From Apilactobacillus micheneri (lineage in GTDB: Bacteria > Bacillota > Bacilli > Lactobacillales > Lactobacillaceae), in NCBI RefSeq assembly GCF_002993975.1, contig NZ_POSO01000005.1:1-49226 (forward strand): 49,226 nucleotides of DNA, read 5' to 3'. The notes beneath the pieces were generated by a model. That model saw nothing but the letters and a program-made list of their open reading frames with translations, was not told the origin of the DNA and made no database searches. Every line of letters starts with the position of its first letter. Within the stretch, counting starts at the first letter, position 1. Both the position numbers and the translations under genes were made by a program. Shown piece by piece: positions 8,820 to 15,752 of this stretch.

Positions 8820-8856
8820 CCTACTGACCTATGCGTTGGTAGGCCTTTTTATTTTT
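8820..8856 (+). terminator. Intrinsic terminator after lysis cassette
   Basis: CCTAC and GTAGG pair across a 14-base loop, followed by CCTTTTTATTTTT. It closes the late transcript just before the small-RNA-like array. Confidence 0.65.
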
Positions 8857-8859
8857 CTC

Positions 8860-9040
8860 TTGAAAATAAATAATTTCTGCATATAATAAAAAACGTATTG
8901 ATATGAATTCAATACACAAGGTGGATAATGCACGTTTTCTCGTTTGGTGTGAAAATATATTATTTTGAGTCACTCATTATAATGTCCTTCTTTGTAAATA
9001 CTTAATCACAAAACAGGATATAAATTATCCTGTTTTTATT
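8860..9040 (+). ncRNA. Small transcription unit 1 (promoter, 5' hairpin, terminator)
   Basis: A consensus promoter (TTGAAA 8860-8865, 16-base spacer, TATAAT 8882-8887) is followed at the expected start by a hairpin (GTATTGA/TCAATAC, 8895-8915) and ends in a clean intrinsic terminator (ACAGGATA/TATCCTGT with TTTTT, 9012-9037). The predicted RNA is about 145 nt. It contains a possible 25-codon frame at 8928-9005 (MHVFSFGVKIYY..., hydrophobic) with AAGGTGG only 3 bases upstream, so it may be an sRNA or a small-peptide mRNA. Confidence 0.55.
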
Positions 9041-9042
9041 TG

Positions 9043-9163
9043 TTGAAATTCTGTACCTTTTGCATATAATAATATTTGTAGCAAATTGCTACATCTGATG
9101 CCTTTGATGAAGTATTCACGATTTTATATTTACTGAGTAGTCACAAATGTGGCTACTTTTTTA
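9043..9163 (+). ncRNA. Small transcription unit 2
   Basis: Promoter TTGAAA 9043-9048, spacer 16, TATAAT 9065-9070. At the start site lies a hairpin TGTAGC/GCTACA. It ends with AGTAGTCACA/TGTGGCTACT plus TTTTTT (9136-9162). The predicted RNA is about 85 nt with no convincing ORF. Confidence 0.55.
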
Positions 9164-9285
9164 TTGCATCTAAAGATATTTTGCAATATAATTTTATTGT
9201 ACTTTAAAAAGTACAACGTGCTTAAAATACCTCTATAACTATAAAGTCAATACATTGGGCGGTCACAAAAGTGACCGCTTTTTTA
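9164..9285 (+). ncRNA. Small transcription unit 3
   Basis: Promoter TTGCAT 9164-9169, spacer 17, TATAAT 9187-9192. It has a perfect 8-bp 5' hairpin TTGTACTT/AAGTACAA (9197-9216) and a perfect 8-bp terminator GCGGTCAC/GTGACCGC with TTTTTT (9259-9284). The predicted RNA is about 85 nt. The terminator loop region resembles that of unit 2 (GTCACAAA). Confidence 0.55.
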
Positions 9286-9288
9286 TTA

Positions 9289-9390
9289 ATGAAATCATCA
9301 TTAGAATGTTATATAATAATAAGTGCCTTTCGCTGGGCATAATAAAATCAAAGACCTTAGAGTAGGCATTAAGTTGCTTGCTCTTTTTAT
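9289..9390 (+). ncRNA. Small transcription unit 4
   Basis: ATGAAA 9289-9294 (a 4/6 match to -35), spacer 17, TATAAT 9312-9317. There is a 5' hairpin TGCC/GGCA (9324-9339) and a 9-bp terminator stem with G-U pairs (9360-9383) followed by TTTTT. The predicted RNA is about 65 nt. Confidence 0.5.
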
Positions 9391-9394
9391 ATAC

Positions 9395-9428
9395 AAAAAA
9401 CGCCACTAAATTAATAGTGACGTTCTTA
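9395..9428 (-). terminator. Minus-strand intrinsic terminator
   Basis: Read on the minus strand, AACG-CACTA and TAGTG-CGTT pair, followed by TTTTTTG. It faces a possible short minus transcript starting near 9460 and insulates the sRNA-like units from the toxin-like locus. Confidence 0.5.
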
Positions 9429-9485
9429 TATGTCGAAACGCTTAAGCATCTTGCTTTTCCGTTTAATTAAATTGTATCATATTTG

Positions 9486-9645
9486 TTGATATAATTATTG
9501 AATAAATATATAATGATATTGAATTAAAAAAAGAAGCCCTGCTTCAACAGGACTTCCAAGTAGAGCCGTTAAAAGCGGTGGCATATTTTAAATACTAAAA
9601 AAGCTGTATTCAACCTGCCAAAGTTGAGGATACGGCTTTTTTATT
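9486..9645 (+). ncRNA. Small transcription unit 5: candidate antitoxin RNA
   Basis: Strong promoter TTGATA 9486-9491, spacer 17, TATAAT 9509-9514. A CCTG/CAGG hairpin near the 5' end has a CTTCAA loop. The end is a bidirectional terminator (AGCTGTAT-CAAC paired to GTTG-GATACGGCT, 9602-9638) with T-runs on both strands. It converges with the minus-strand peptide gene, whose stop codon and terminator it overlaps. The layout recalls RNA II of par/fst type I systems (inference). Confidence 0.5.
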
Positions 9646-9775
9646 TTGTCTTTTTGTTCTGTTTGATTACAGAAATCAATCTTGAAATAGCATTGATGCA
9701 ATAAGCTAACGCTTTTAATAGCGCAACAATTGCAAAAATAACCGTAACAATTGACAAAACTGCAAATCCTTTCAT
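9641..9775 (-). CDS. Small hydrophobic peptide, candidate type I toxin
   Basis: The peptide has 44 residues. One membrane helix (AVLSIVTVIFAIVALLKALA) is followed by an amphipathic part and a basic tail (KQNKKTK), the build of membrane-acting type I toxins such as Fst/Ldr/TxpA. Its own promoter on the minus strand is TTGTTT (9883-9888), spacer 16, TATAAT (9861-9866). The ~75-nt leader holds AAAGAGGTGG placed for an ATG that is followed at once by stop codons. The toxin ATG itself has no ribosome binding site, which suggests coupled or structure-controlled translation. It is not a close match to Fst that I can recognise. Confidence 0.5.
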   Translation of the reverse strand: MKGFAVLSIVTVIFAIVALLKALAYCINAISRLISVIKQNKKTK

Positions 9776-9860
9776 GAGAGTCTAAATGATGATTTATTAC
9801 ACCATAACAACCACCTCTTTCAAGAGATTTGCCACCGCATTCAACTTCTCCACAAAAATT

Positions 9861-9888
9861 ATTATACAGGAATATTTATATAAAACAA
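9861..9888 (-). promoter_or_regulatory. Promoter of the small peptide gene
   Basis: On the minus strand TTGTTT and TATAAT are separated by 16 bases. The predicted start is near 9853, about 78 bases before the peptide ATG. The leader contains GCGGTGGCA (complement at 9830-9838), which also occurs in unit 5 (9575-9583). Confidence 0.5.
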
Positions 9889-9890
9889 TT

Positions 9891-9988
9891 TGTTATACTA
9901 GACATGCATGTAAACATGCACTTCTGGTAATTCTGGCTTTTAAGCCTGAATAAAGGCCTACTGCTCATTTGAGTGGTAGGCCTTTTTT
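9891..9988 (+). ncRNA. Small transcription unit 6
   Basis: An extended -10 (TG-T-TATACT, 9891-9899) without a clear -35 is followed by hairpins GCATG/CATGC (9906-9919) and GGCTT/AAGCC. The end is a long terminator (GGCCTAC-CTC/GAG-GTAGGCC with TTTTTT, 9955-9988). The predicted RNA is about 80 nt. The same stem also ends the minus-strand rep-abiH transcript. Confidence 0.4.
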
Positions 9989-10724
9989 ATTTAGTTGAAT
10001 CATTAAAACATTTTTTTGCAGAGTCATATGAATCAAATGAATTAACATATTCATATGAATTATAGTTCTTTATTTTTTTAAACAAATATATTTGTGATTG
10101 CTTAATTGATAAATTGTTATCTGGAATAGCAATAAACAAATCAACATTTTTATCAAATTTATATTCCTTTTTGTCTATTATAAACCAAAATTTCTTAAAA
10201 GGGATATTATCAATTTTTTCATATCTGTTTGTTATTCCCATTCTATAAATAGATGAAAAAATATATATTATTAAGAATAAATATAGACACAAGCTAAAAA
10301 CATTATTAGAAAAAACATTTTTTATTGAATTAGTACTTATAGCAATGCAGAAGCTTATTCCCAATATATAATCTAAAATAACTTTAAAAAGTATTTTTGC
10401 TTTTTTATTAAATGTAAACAATGAAAAATTATATTTACTTATATTAACTGTTTTATTTTTCTTTTTTCTTTTTAACACTCCAAATAATATTGCAGCTACA
10501 GTTAAAATACCATAAACATTGCTTAATGCTAAAGTGATTAATAGTGAAGGAGCTTTAAAGGAATCAATTATTTTATTATTCATATCAATTTTAAAATATC
10601 CAAATAATTTTAAAATGAGTTCACAAATTGTAAAAAGGAAAAACCAAGTATAAATACCCAAATCCGTTCTTTTTATATAATTATAAAAATTATCCTTAAA
10701 TTTATCACTTATAAAAATATTCAT
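9987..10724 (-). CDS. Four-TM membrane protein, partner of AbiH-like gene
   Basis: A 245-aa protein with about four membrane helices (near residues 24-43, 60-83, 112-130, 140-160) and a soluble C-terminal ~80 residues. I do not recognise a family. Its ribosome binding site GAGGAG overlaps the restored stop codon of the AbiH-like gene, so the two are one operon with coupled translation. Pairing with an Abi protein suggests a membrane effector or superinfection-exclusion component (inference). The extreme AT content is like its neighbour and unlike the structural genes, which suggests recent acquisition. Confidence 0.7.
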   Translation of the reverse strand: MNIFISDKFKDNFYNYIKRTDLGIYTWFFLFTICELILKLFGYFKIDMNNKIIDSFKAPSLLITLALSNVYGILTVAAILFGVLKRKKKNKTVNISKYNFSLFTFNKKAKILFKVILDYILGISFCIAISTNSIKNVFSNNVFSLCLYLFLIIYIFSSIYRMGITNRYEKIDNIPFKKFWFIIDKKEYKFDKNVDLFIAIPDNNLSIKQSQIYLFKKIKNYNSYEYVNSFDSYDSAKKCFNDSTK

Positions 10725-10736
10725 ATGAATTTCTCC

Positions 10737-12201
10737 TCACATATCTTCAATATTTACAACAGAAATTCTATCTTCTAATAACATTTTGTGAAGTAAATTT
10801 TTACCATGTTCCTTATTATCTAATGTGTCACCATAAGAATTGATTAAATGACTAACCTTATTACTTTGTTTTTGTCTTGCAATTAAATCAGCATCTTCTT
10901 TAGTTATTTTTTTATCATCTGAATCATGTACAGCATAAACAAATGTTAATGATACATCAGATCCATAAATATTATAATGATCAAATATGGATTGAAAATA
11001 TGAATAGTCTGATTCACCAAGAGAATGACCAAAAAATACAATTGAATTAATATTATTATCAAGAATATTAATTTTTTACGCTTAAAGTTTAAAAGTCTGG
11101 AAGTTTTAGTAAATGAATATATCTCTTGCCTTTCTTTATAAGTTAATTCTTCGTAATCTCGTCCTAGATTAGAATCAATTCCCATTATTATATTGCTAGA
11201 ATTTAAACTCTTATATTTAGTACTTCCATGTATACTTTGAAGCCCTTTTACGTTATCAATTATAGGACTACTTTCTCCACCAATTGTATAATTAAAAGTA
11301 AGCAAATTGAAATAATAGATTCCTTTTCCACTATGATTACTAAAATTATCAGTTAAAGTATTTAAGAGATGATTCATATCATATGCATAATTTTCATGTT
11401 TTTGTATTTCTTTATTTATATAATCCGAAAATTGCTTTTCAAATACATGAAGTTGACTCATTAATATATCATAAAAACTAATTTTAGAGTCATTAAAGTT
11501 TAAATACTTAATTGCAAAATATAATATAAACTTTTCTGAAATTTGTTCTTTATAATAACTAAAACTATCATCATCTATTACGGGCTTAAAATCACTATTT
11601 TGAAAATCATATAATAGCTTATTAAATAGTCCGATAGATGTTTTATATTTTCTAACATTTCTGTATTTAGATAATAGAAAAAACTTAATATCATTTTCAA
11701 GATCAAACCAGCTAGAATTGTTTGAACTATTTAAATACATAATAATATCCCATATATTAATATTTTTCATATTATTATCGTCCATTTGAAACTCTTTGTA
11801 TTTAGATTCTAAAAAACCATCTAACTCATCCATAGTTTTATTATTAGTTTTTGAAAGATTCATATTATATATATAAGATTGCATCTGTTCGCTTGTTGTT
11901 CCACTATTATCATCCAAATAGAGGCCTACAAAATTTATCTTTTTATGCAAAAAAGACAATGCATTTTTATTTTTAAAAAATCTAATAAAAATATAGTTAA
12001 CAATGCAATCGTTGTTATTATCAATATTTTTATTTTTTCAATGAAATTGTTTATATCTTTAAATTGTTTTTCAAACTTTTTATATTCGTCTTCGATTATG
12101 CTTTTTTTACTTTTCATATAGTCGCTAAATCTAGTATCTAATCCACAATATAAATCAGCACCATTACCAGTTACAACTAATCTTTTTATATCTTCGATAA
12201 T
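10737..12201 (-). pseudogene. abiH: AbiH-like abortive infection protein (two frameshifts)
   Basis: Three overlapping frames join into one ~485-aa protein. It begins KRLVVTGNGADLYCGLDTRF, the GNGxDL start of AbiH-family proteins, and contains LTFNYT and, near the end, FFGHSLGESDYSYF, also typical. AbiH blocks phage propagation by an unknown mechanism. The frame breaks at T5 11940-11944 (or A6 11949-11954) and at T6 11072-11077; one added base at each restores it. No ATG/GTG/TTG lies at the start; ATT 12201 or ATC 12198 follow AAGGAGA. It starts 24 bases after the rep stop with no terminator between, so it is probably transcribed with rep. Confidence 0.75.
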
Positions 12202-12224
12202 TAAAATCTCCTTATAATTTTTTA

Positions 12225-13121
12225 TTATTTATCTAATTGAATTATTGGAATATTGAAGTCCTTAGTGTTTTTAGATAGATGTGCGTGGCGTTCTATGCTC
12301 ATATATCCACCCACAGCATCTGTAAAGAACTCATGCAATGCCTTAGTTATATATCCAGCAACATTTTTAATACTCTTAGTGCATCTAGTTTTGATAATTA
12401 AGGACTTCATAAACTCACTTAATTCAGGCATTAGGTTAATATTGTTTTCAAATCTCAATGCATCTTTAGCTTCTGGTCTACCATTCTTTACTAACTTAGA
12501 AATAACTGTTTTTTTAGCCTTAAAAATTAATTGTGCGTAGTTATATAGAACCCCGGTATTTTCAGAGTATTTAACCAAAATATTAATTAAGTCATGTCCA
12601 AAGCAAGCCTTTTGCTTTAGAGAGTCTACTAAGTTTTGCATACGATCAAAACCAGAAATGTGAATTTGCTTATTTTCTTCGTTGCCAATTTCAGTTTTAG
12701 GCATTGCAATTTGCTTATTTTTTGTTTGATTACGTGTTACATCTGTTTCATTTGTATATGTTTGTTTAGCTTTAGTCTGATTAGAATCTAAATTTGATAC
12801 TTTAGACGAATCATTTTTAGATTTTAGTGATATAGGTAAAAAAATACGGTTAGATGAATTGAAACGTTGCTTAATAATGATCCAACCTTTTTTAGCTAAT
12901 GTTTTAAATACACGAGTAATGGTTGCAATACCCACATTAACTTTTTTAGCTAAATCTTCACGAGTAAATGTTATGTAGTAAGCATGTTGCTTTCCATCGT
13001 AAAACCCTTCATTTTTATAACTTAAATCCATACGATCATACAAGTTAGCCAGTACAATCATTTCATTTGGTTTAAGACCTGCTGCTGAAAATTCTGAATA
13101 TAATTTAATAAATTGTCCCAT
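12225..13121 (-). CDS. repA: RepA_N-type plasmid replication initiator
   Basis: The initiator has 298 residues. The N-terminal ~100 form a winged-helix DNA-binding domain with the RepA_N signature (FIKLYSEFSAAGLKPNEMIV; ITFTREDLAKKVNVGIATIT). A Lys/Asn-rich linker (~105-160) and a DnaD-like helical C-terminal domain follow. RepA_N proteins start theta replication of low-copy Firmicute plasmids, usually from an origin inside their own gene. The linker DNA carries ATTTGCTTATTTT twice (about 12662 and 12709) as possible origin repeats. RBS AGGAG, spacing 9. It is the main evidence for plasmid replication of this phage. Confidence 0.85.
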   Translation of the reverse strand: MGQFIKLYSEFSAAGLKPNEMIVLANLYDRMDLSYKNEGFYDGKQHAYYITFTREDLAKKVNVGIATITRVFKTLAKKGWIIIKQRFNSSNRIFLPISLKSKNDSSKVSNLDSNQTKAKQTYTNETDVTRNQTKNKQIAMPKTEIGNEENKQIHISGFDRMQNLVDSLKQKACFGHDLINILVKYSENTGVLYNYAQLIFKAKKTVISKLVKNGRPEAKDALRFENNINLMPELSEFMKSLIIKTRCTKSIKNVAGYITKALHEFFTDAVGGYMSIERHAHLSKNTKDFNIPIIQLDK

Positions 13122-13136
13122 TGTAGTTCTCTCCTA

Positions 13137-13165
13137 TTGATATCTACAACGCAACTTAGTATAAT
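13137..13165 (+). promoter_or_regulatory. Promoter of RNA antisense to rep leader
   Basis: TTGATA (13137-13142), 17-base spacer, TATAAT (13160-13165): near-perfect sigma-70 promoter firing away from rep, across the rep 5' leader. Confidence 0.7.
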
Positions 13166-13171
13166 GTATGT

Positions 13172-13280
13172 ATAAGTTAAAAACATATCAATTGCTCTTT
13201 GTCCTCAAAGATATAAGTTGCATTGTAAATATTATTTTTTATTTAGAAGTTGTCCATGGCCGTGGATAACTTCTTTTTTA
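13172..13280 (+). ncRNA. Candidate antisense RNA controlling rep
   Basis: A predicted RNA of ~105 nt from the promoter above, ending in a strong intrinsic terminator (AGAAGTTGTCCA/TGGATAACTTCT with TTTTTT, 13245-13279). No ORF. It is complementary to the rep leader. In that leader TAAGTTGC (13214-13221) can pair with GCAACTTA (13151-13158) just before the rep ribosome binding site. This matches the antisense control known for the RepA_N plasmid pSK41 (established); its operation here is inference. Confidence 0.6.
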
Positions 13281-13297
13281 TTTATAAATTGAGAATA

Positions 13298-13324
13298 ACA
13301 TTGTGTTGTTAATTAATCAACACA
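13298..13324. repeat. Inverted repeat between rep and par
   Basis: ATTGTGTTG and CAACACAAT flank TTAATTAAT, a 27-bp near-perfect palindrome. It is a candidate operator for rep or par transcription, or part of the centromere. Confidence 0.5.
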
Positions 13325-13345
13325 ATTTAAAAAGTAATAAATTAT

Positions 13346-13417
13346 TTATAATTAATTATAAATAATAAGTAATTAATAATTTACAATTTGTAATATATAA
13401 TTTATAATTAATTATAA
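13346..13417. repeat. parC: Centromere-like palindromes upstream of parA
   Basis: Two exact copies of the 16-bp palindrome TTATAATTAATTATAA (13346-13361, 13402-13417) surround a third palindrome TTACAATTTGTAA (13381-13393). Another exact copy lies after the parB-like gene. Repeats before a small parA/RHH-parB pair are typical of type Ib partition sites, which the RHH protein binds for segregation and autoregulation. Confidence 0.6.
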
Positions 13418-13430
13418 GGAAGTGATAAAA

Positions 13431-14210
13431 ATGGCTAAAACCTTGCTACACTTTAATTTTAAGGGTGGTGTTGGTAAAACCACAGTTTCAGTTATGGACT
13501 CATATCTACTAGAAAAAATGGGAAAGAAAGTCTTATTAGTAGATTTAGATCCACAAGCTAACGCAACAGAAATTATTAATACAACATATAATAATGAAGA
13601 TGAACCAATAGTTCCGTTATCAAAAGGGCTTTTGAATGGAGATATTTCAAAAAGCATTTTAAGTGTTACCGACAATTTAGATTTGGCTCCTGCCGATTGG
13701 TCCTTGTCTTTGTTTCCTTCTAAAATGGAAAAAATTGATAGCTTTAATAGAAATTTGATATTAAAAGCACTATTGGATGATATAAAGGATAAATATGATT
13801 ATATTATTTTAGATGTTCCACCAACATTATCTGTATTTACTAATAATGCAATTTTAGCAAGTGATTATGTATTTTTAGTTTTACAAACTCAAAGACAAGC
13901 ATATACATCTATATTAAAAACTGCTAAATATATGTATCAATTGAGAGAAGATTATAAAGCCAAGTTTGAACTTGCAGGTGTATTACTTTATTTAGTTAAA
14001 AGAAATGCAAAAACAGATACAGAAATTAGTAAATCTGCAAAAGAAGAATTTGGGGATATTGTTATGGTAAATCCAGTTTGGCAACAAGAACGTGTAAAAG
14101 TTTTTGGTGATGAAGGAATTGGTGATAAAGGATATTGGGATAAACGTGCTTTAAGTATGTATAATCTAACATTACATGAAGAATTACACAGAATTGGAGA
14201 CGATAAATAA
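13431..14210 (+). CDS. parA: ParA family partition ATPase
   Basis: A 259-aa deviant Walker-A ATPase: FKGGVGKTT (residues 10-18), Walker A' VLLVDLDPQANAT, Walker B YDYIILDVPP. It drives segregation of the plasmid form by patterning on the nucleoid. There is no N-terminal DNA-binding domain, so it is of the short type Ib class that works with an RHH partner. ATG 13431 sits behind AAGGAAG; an in-frame GTG at 13422 overlaps that site. The stop overlaps the next start as TAATG. Confidence 0.9.
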   Translation: MAKTLLHFNFKGGVGKTTVSVMDSYLLEKMGKKVLLVDLDPQANATEIINTTYNNEDEPIVPLSKGLLNGDISKSILSVTDNLDLAPADWSLSLFPSKMEKIDSFNRNLILKALLDDIKDKYDYIILDVPPTLSVFTNNAILASDYVFLVLQTQRQAYTSILKTAKYMYQLREDYKAKFELAGVLLYLVKRNAKTDTEISKSAKEEFGDIVMVNPVWQQERVKVFGDEGIGDKGYWDKRALSMYNLTLHEELHRIGDDK

Positions 14211-14440
14211 TGAGTATGGATAATGATGCATTAAAAGCATTAGCACAAAAAGCTGGTAGTATTTCTGATGATGAATCACCTTATAAGGTAAAAAAAGAAG
14301 GAAGTAGACCTGTTCAAGTTAGAGATAGTTTGTATAAAGAAATAAAAATGTTAGCATTCCAAAATGATGTAAAGATGATAGATTTAATGGATAATATGTT
14401 ACGATATGCCCTTAAACACGGTGATTTTGATAAAAAATAA
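14210..14440 (+). CDS. parB: ParB-like ribbon-helix-helix centromere-binding protein
   Basis: A 76-aa protein. The C-terminal half (RPVQVRDSLYKEIKMLAFQN, then a second helix) has the RHH pattern. The N-terminal ~30 residues are flexible, as in Omega/ParG-type proteins whose tail stimulates the ParA ATPase. Coupled to parA by TAATG. The repeats on both sides of the gene pair are its likely binding sites. Confidence 0.75.
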   Translation: MSMDNDALKALAQKAGSISDDESPYKVKKEGSRPVQVRDSLYKEIKMLAFQNDVKMIDLMDNMLRYALKHGDFDKK

Positions 14441-14476
14441 TTTATTATTTATAATAAATTATTAGTAATTAGTAAT

Positions 14477-14492
14477 TTATAATTAATTATAA
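14477..14492. repeat. Third copy of the partition palindrome
   Basis: An exact TTATAATTAATTATAA, 37 bases after the parB-like stop, in an AT-only stretch with related half-sites. Confidence 0.6.
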
Positions 14493-14529
14493 AAATTTTA
14501 TAATAAAAATATGAATTTAGGAGATCGTT

Positions 14530-14790
14530 ATGGAACAAAAGTATAACGTTATCATTGGTATGTCTTTTGATGGTAGATATATAGCTTATAATAAAGATGA
14601 TTCTATTGAATACGATATTTCTTATGTAGATGAAGAAGATTTAGGAAGTAATGATAAGTTAATATTTAATGAAGATGAATTAAATAATTTATATGATTTC
14701 ATTGAAAATGATTATTCTAAAGATTACGCAAAAAGATATACCTTTAAAATAGGGCAGTCTAGTTTAATCAAAAATCCATTTAAAAAATAA
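14530..14790 (+). CDS. Hypothetical acidic protein
   Basis: An 86-aa acidic protein (SYVDEEDLGS, NEDELNNLYDFIENDYSKDY) with no recognised domain, behind AGGAG. It follows the par operon and its last palindrome, and could belong to the same transcript. Function unknown; the acidic surface would suit a DNA-mimic or adaptor, but this is only a thought. Confidence 0.6.
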   Translation: MEQKYNVIIGMSFDGRYIAYNKDDSIEYDISYVDEEDLGSNDKLIFNEDELNNLYDFIENDYSKDYAKRYTFKIGQSSLIKNPFKK

Positions 14791-14827
14791 TTTTTGTATA
14801 CAAAAACACAAATATACATTTATACAA

Positions 14828-14860
14828 AAAGGGTGTGCCCATATTTGGGCACACCCTTTA
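14828..14860. terminator. Bidirectional intrinsic terminator
   Basis: AGGGTGTGCCC and GGGCACACCCT form an 11-bp stem with a short loop. T-rich tracts lie on both sides (TTTTTG on the minus strand). It separates the par region from the small minus-strand gene. Confidence 0.8.
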
Positions 14861-14862
14861 GT

Positions 14863-14985
14863 TTATTCATTCATATATTTAGCGATAATCATAGCACCTT
14901 CATCAGCTAATTTATCCATTTTGTCGTAGATTCTTTTGATTCTAGCCAAATCGGCTGCACTTAATCCTAAATCTTCTAGTTCCAT
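14863..14985 (-). CDS. Small hypothetical protein (40 aa)
   Basis: Forty residues, helical (LGLSAADLARIKRIYDKMDK). RBS AAGGTGG lies 7-8 bases before the ATG. That site is inside one arm of a 14-bp inverted repeat (14989-15002 with 15028-15041), so it would be masked in a longer transcript but free if transcription starts in the loop. It is closed by the hairpin at 14828-14860. Unknown function. Confidence 0.55.
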   Translation of the reverse strand: MELEDLGLSAADLARIKRIYDKMDKLADEGAMIIAKYMNE

Positions 14986-14988
14986 ATA

Positions 14989-15046
14989 AATAACCACCTT
15001 TTGTGTTTGTAATATTAATTACGCATAAAAAGGTGGTTATTTTTTA
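14989..15046. terminator. Hairpin: + strand terminator and minus-strand RBS mask
   Basis: AATAACCACCTTTT pairs with AAAAGGTGGTTATT across 25 bases; on the + strand it is followed by TTTTTT. On the minus strand the same stem contains the Shine-Dalgarno of the 40-aa gene. Confidence 0.55.
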
Positions 15047-15086
15047 TGTTATTATTAAAACATATTTAATTTTGGAGGATGAAATT

Positions 15087-15752
15087 TTGAATACCATATT
15101 AACTACATTATTAACAAGTAGTGTTATAGCAACTTTTTTTACATCAATTTTTAATAGAATAAATAGCGAAAAAAGTGCAATACATAATGAATCTGAATGG
15201 CGTAATGATCTATATAAACTTTCAAAAAAAGTAATAATAATGAGAGAAGATTTGGAATTATTTAGAACTTGTCTTAGTGCTACAAGAGGGATTCATAAAC
15301 ATAATGGAAAAATAAATTTTGACAAAAGAACTGCTAAAAGATTTCCGGAAATCGATGATATTTGCATATTTTATTATCATTATTTATGTGATAATAATAA
15401 ATTTAATTATATTAATTTCGATGATATTAATAAAAGAATTAATTTTTATTCTAAAAATGTTTTTAATAATTATTCCTATTTAAATAATGAAAACGAAGCC
15501 ATTGTTTTTAGACAATTATGCAGATTGCTTTTAAAAGCTGATTGGGAGCATAGAGATGTTAGAAATAGTATATTAAGTAAAATTAGTTTTATTGTTAAAG
15601 TTACTGATATAGATATAAAAGCTGTTGATTTGATTTATTCTTTAGAAAATGATGGTCAAACAGATCATTTTAATTTAATATCAAATAATGCTGATGATAC
15701 AGAAAAATTATATTTAAAAAAATTAATAGTGGAAAAACTATTATGTCTATAA
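15087..15752 (+). CDS. Hypothetical membrane-anchored protein
   Basis: A 222-aa protein from TTG 15087 behind GGAGGATG. An N-terminal hydrophobic segment (ILTTLLTSSVIATFFTSIF) precedes a soluble helical domain (NESEWRNDLYKL...). The start resembles small Firmicute accessory proteins with a membrane tag and a NxxxWR motif of unknown function. It overlaps the next membrane gene by 10 bases (ATG 15743). Very AT-rich. It is probably cargo: superinfection exclusion or another host-interaction role, by context only. Confidence 0.6.
   Translation: MNTILTTLLTSSVIATFFTSIFNRINSEKSAIHNESEWRNDLYKLSKKVIIMREDLELFRTCLSATRGIHKHNGKINFDKRTAKRFPEIDDICIFYYHYLCDNNKFNYINFDDINKRINFYSKNVFNNYSYLNNENEAIVFRQLCRLLLKADWEHRDVRNSILSKISFIVKVTDIDIKAVDLIYSLENDGQTDHFNLISNNADDTEKLYLKKLIVEKLLCL

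Noticed and set aside
8920-9005. 25-aa peptide in unit 1 as a confident gene
   Set aside because: The Shine-Dalgarno is only 3 bases from the ATG and a second frame (GTG 8921) competes; kept only as a possibility in the unit's entry.
10946-11959. Independent 337-aa protein with hydrophobic C-terminus
   Set aside because: The hydrophobic tail is an out-of-frame reading; the adjacent frame continues the AbiH pattern after a T6 run.
12253-12540. + strand frame within repA
   Set aside because: No ribosome binding site, and it lies opposite to a well-supported gene.
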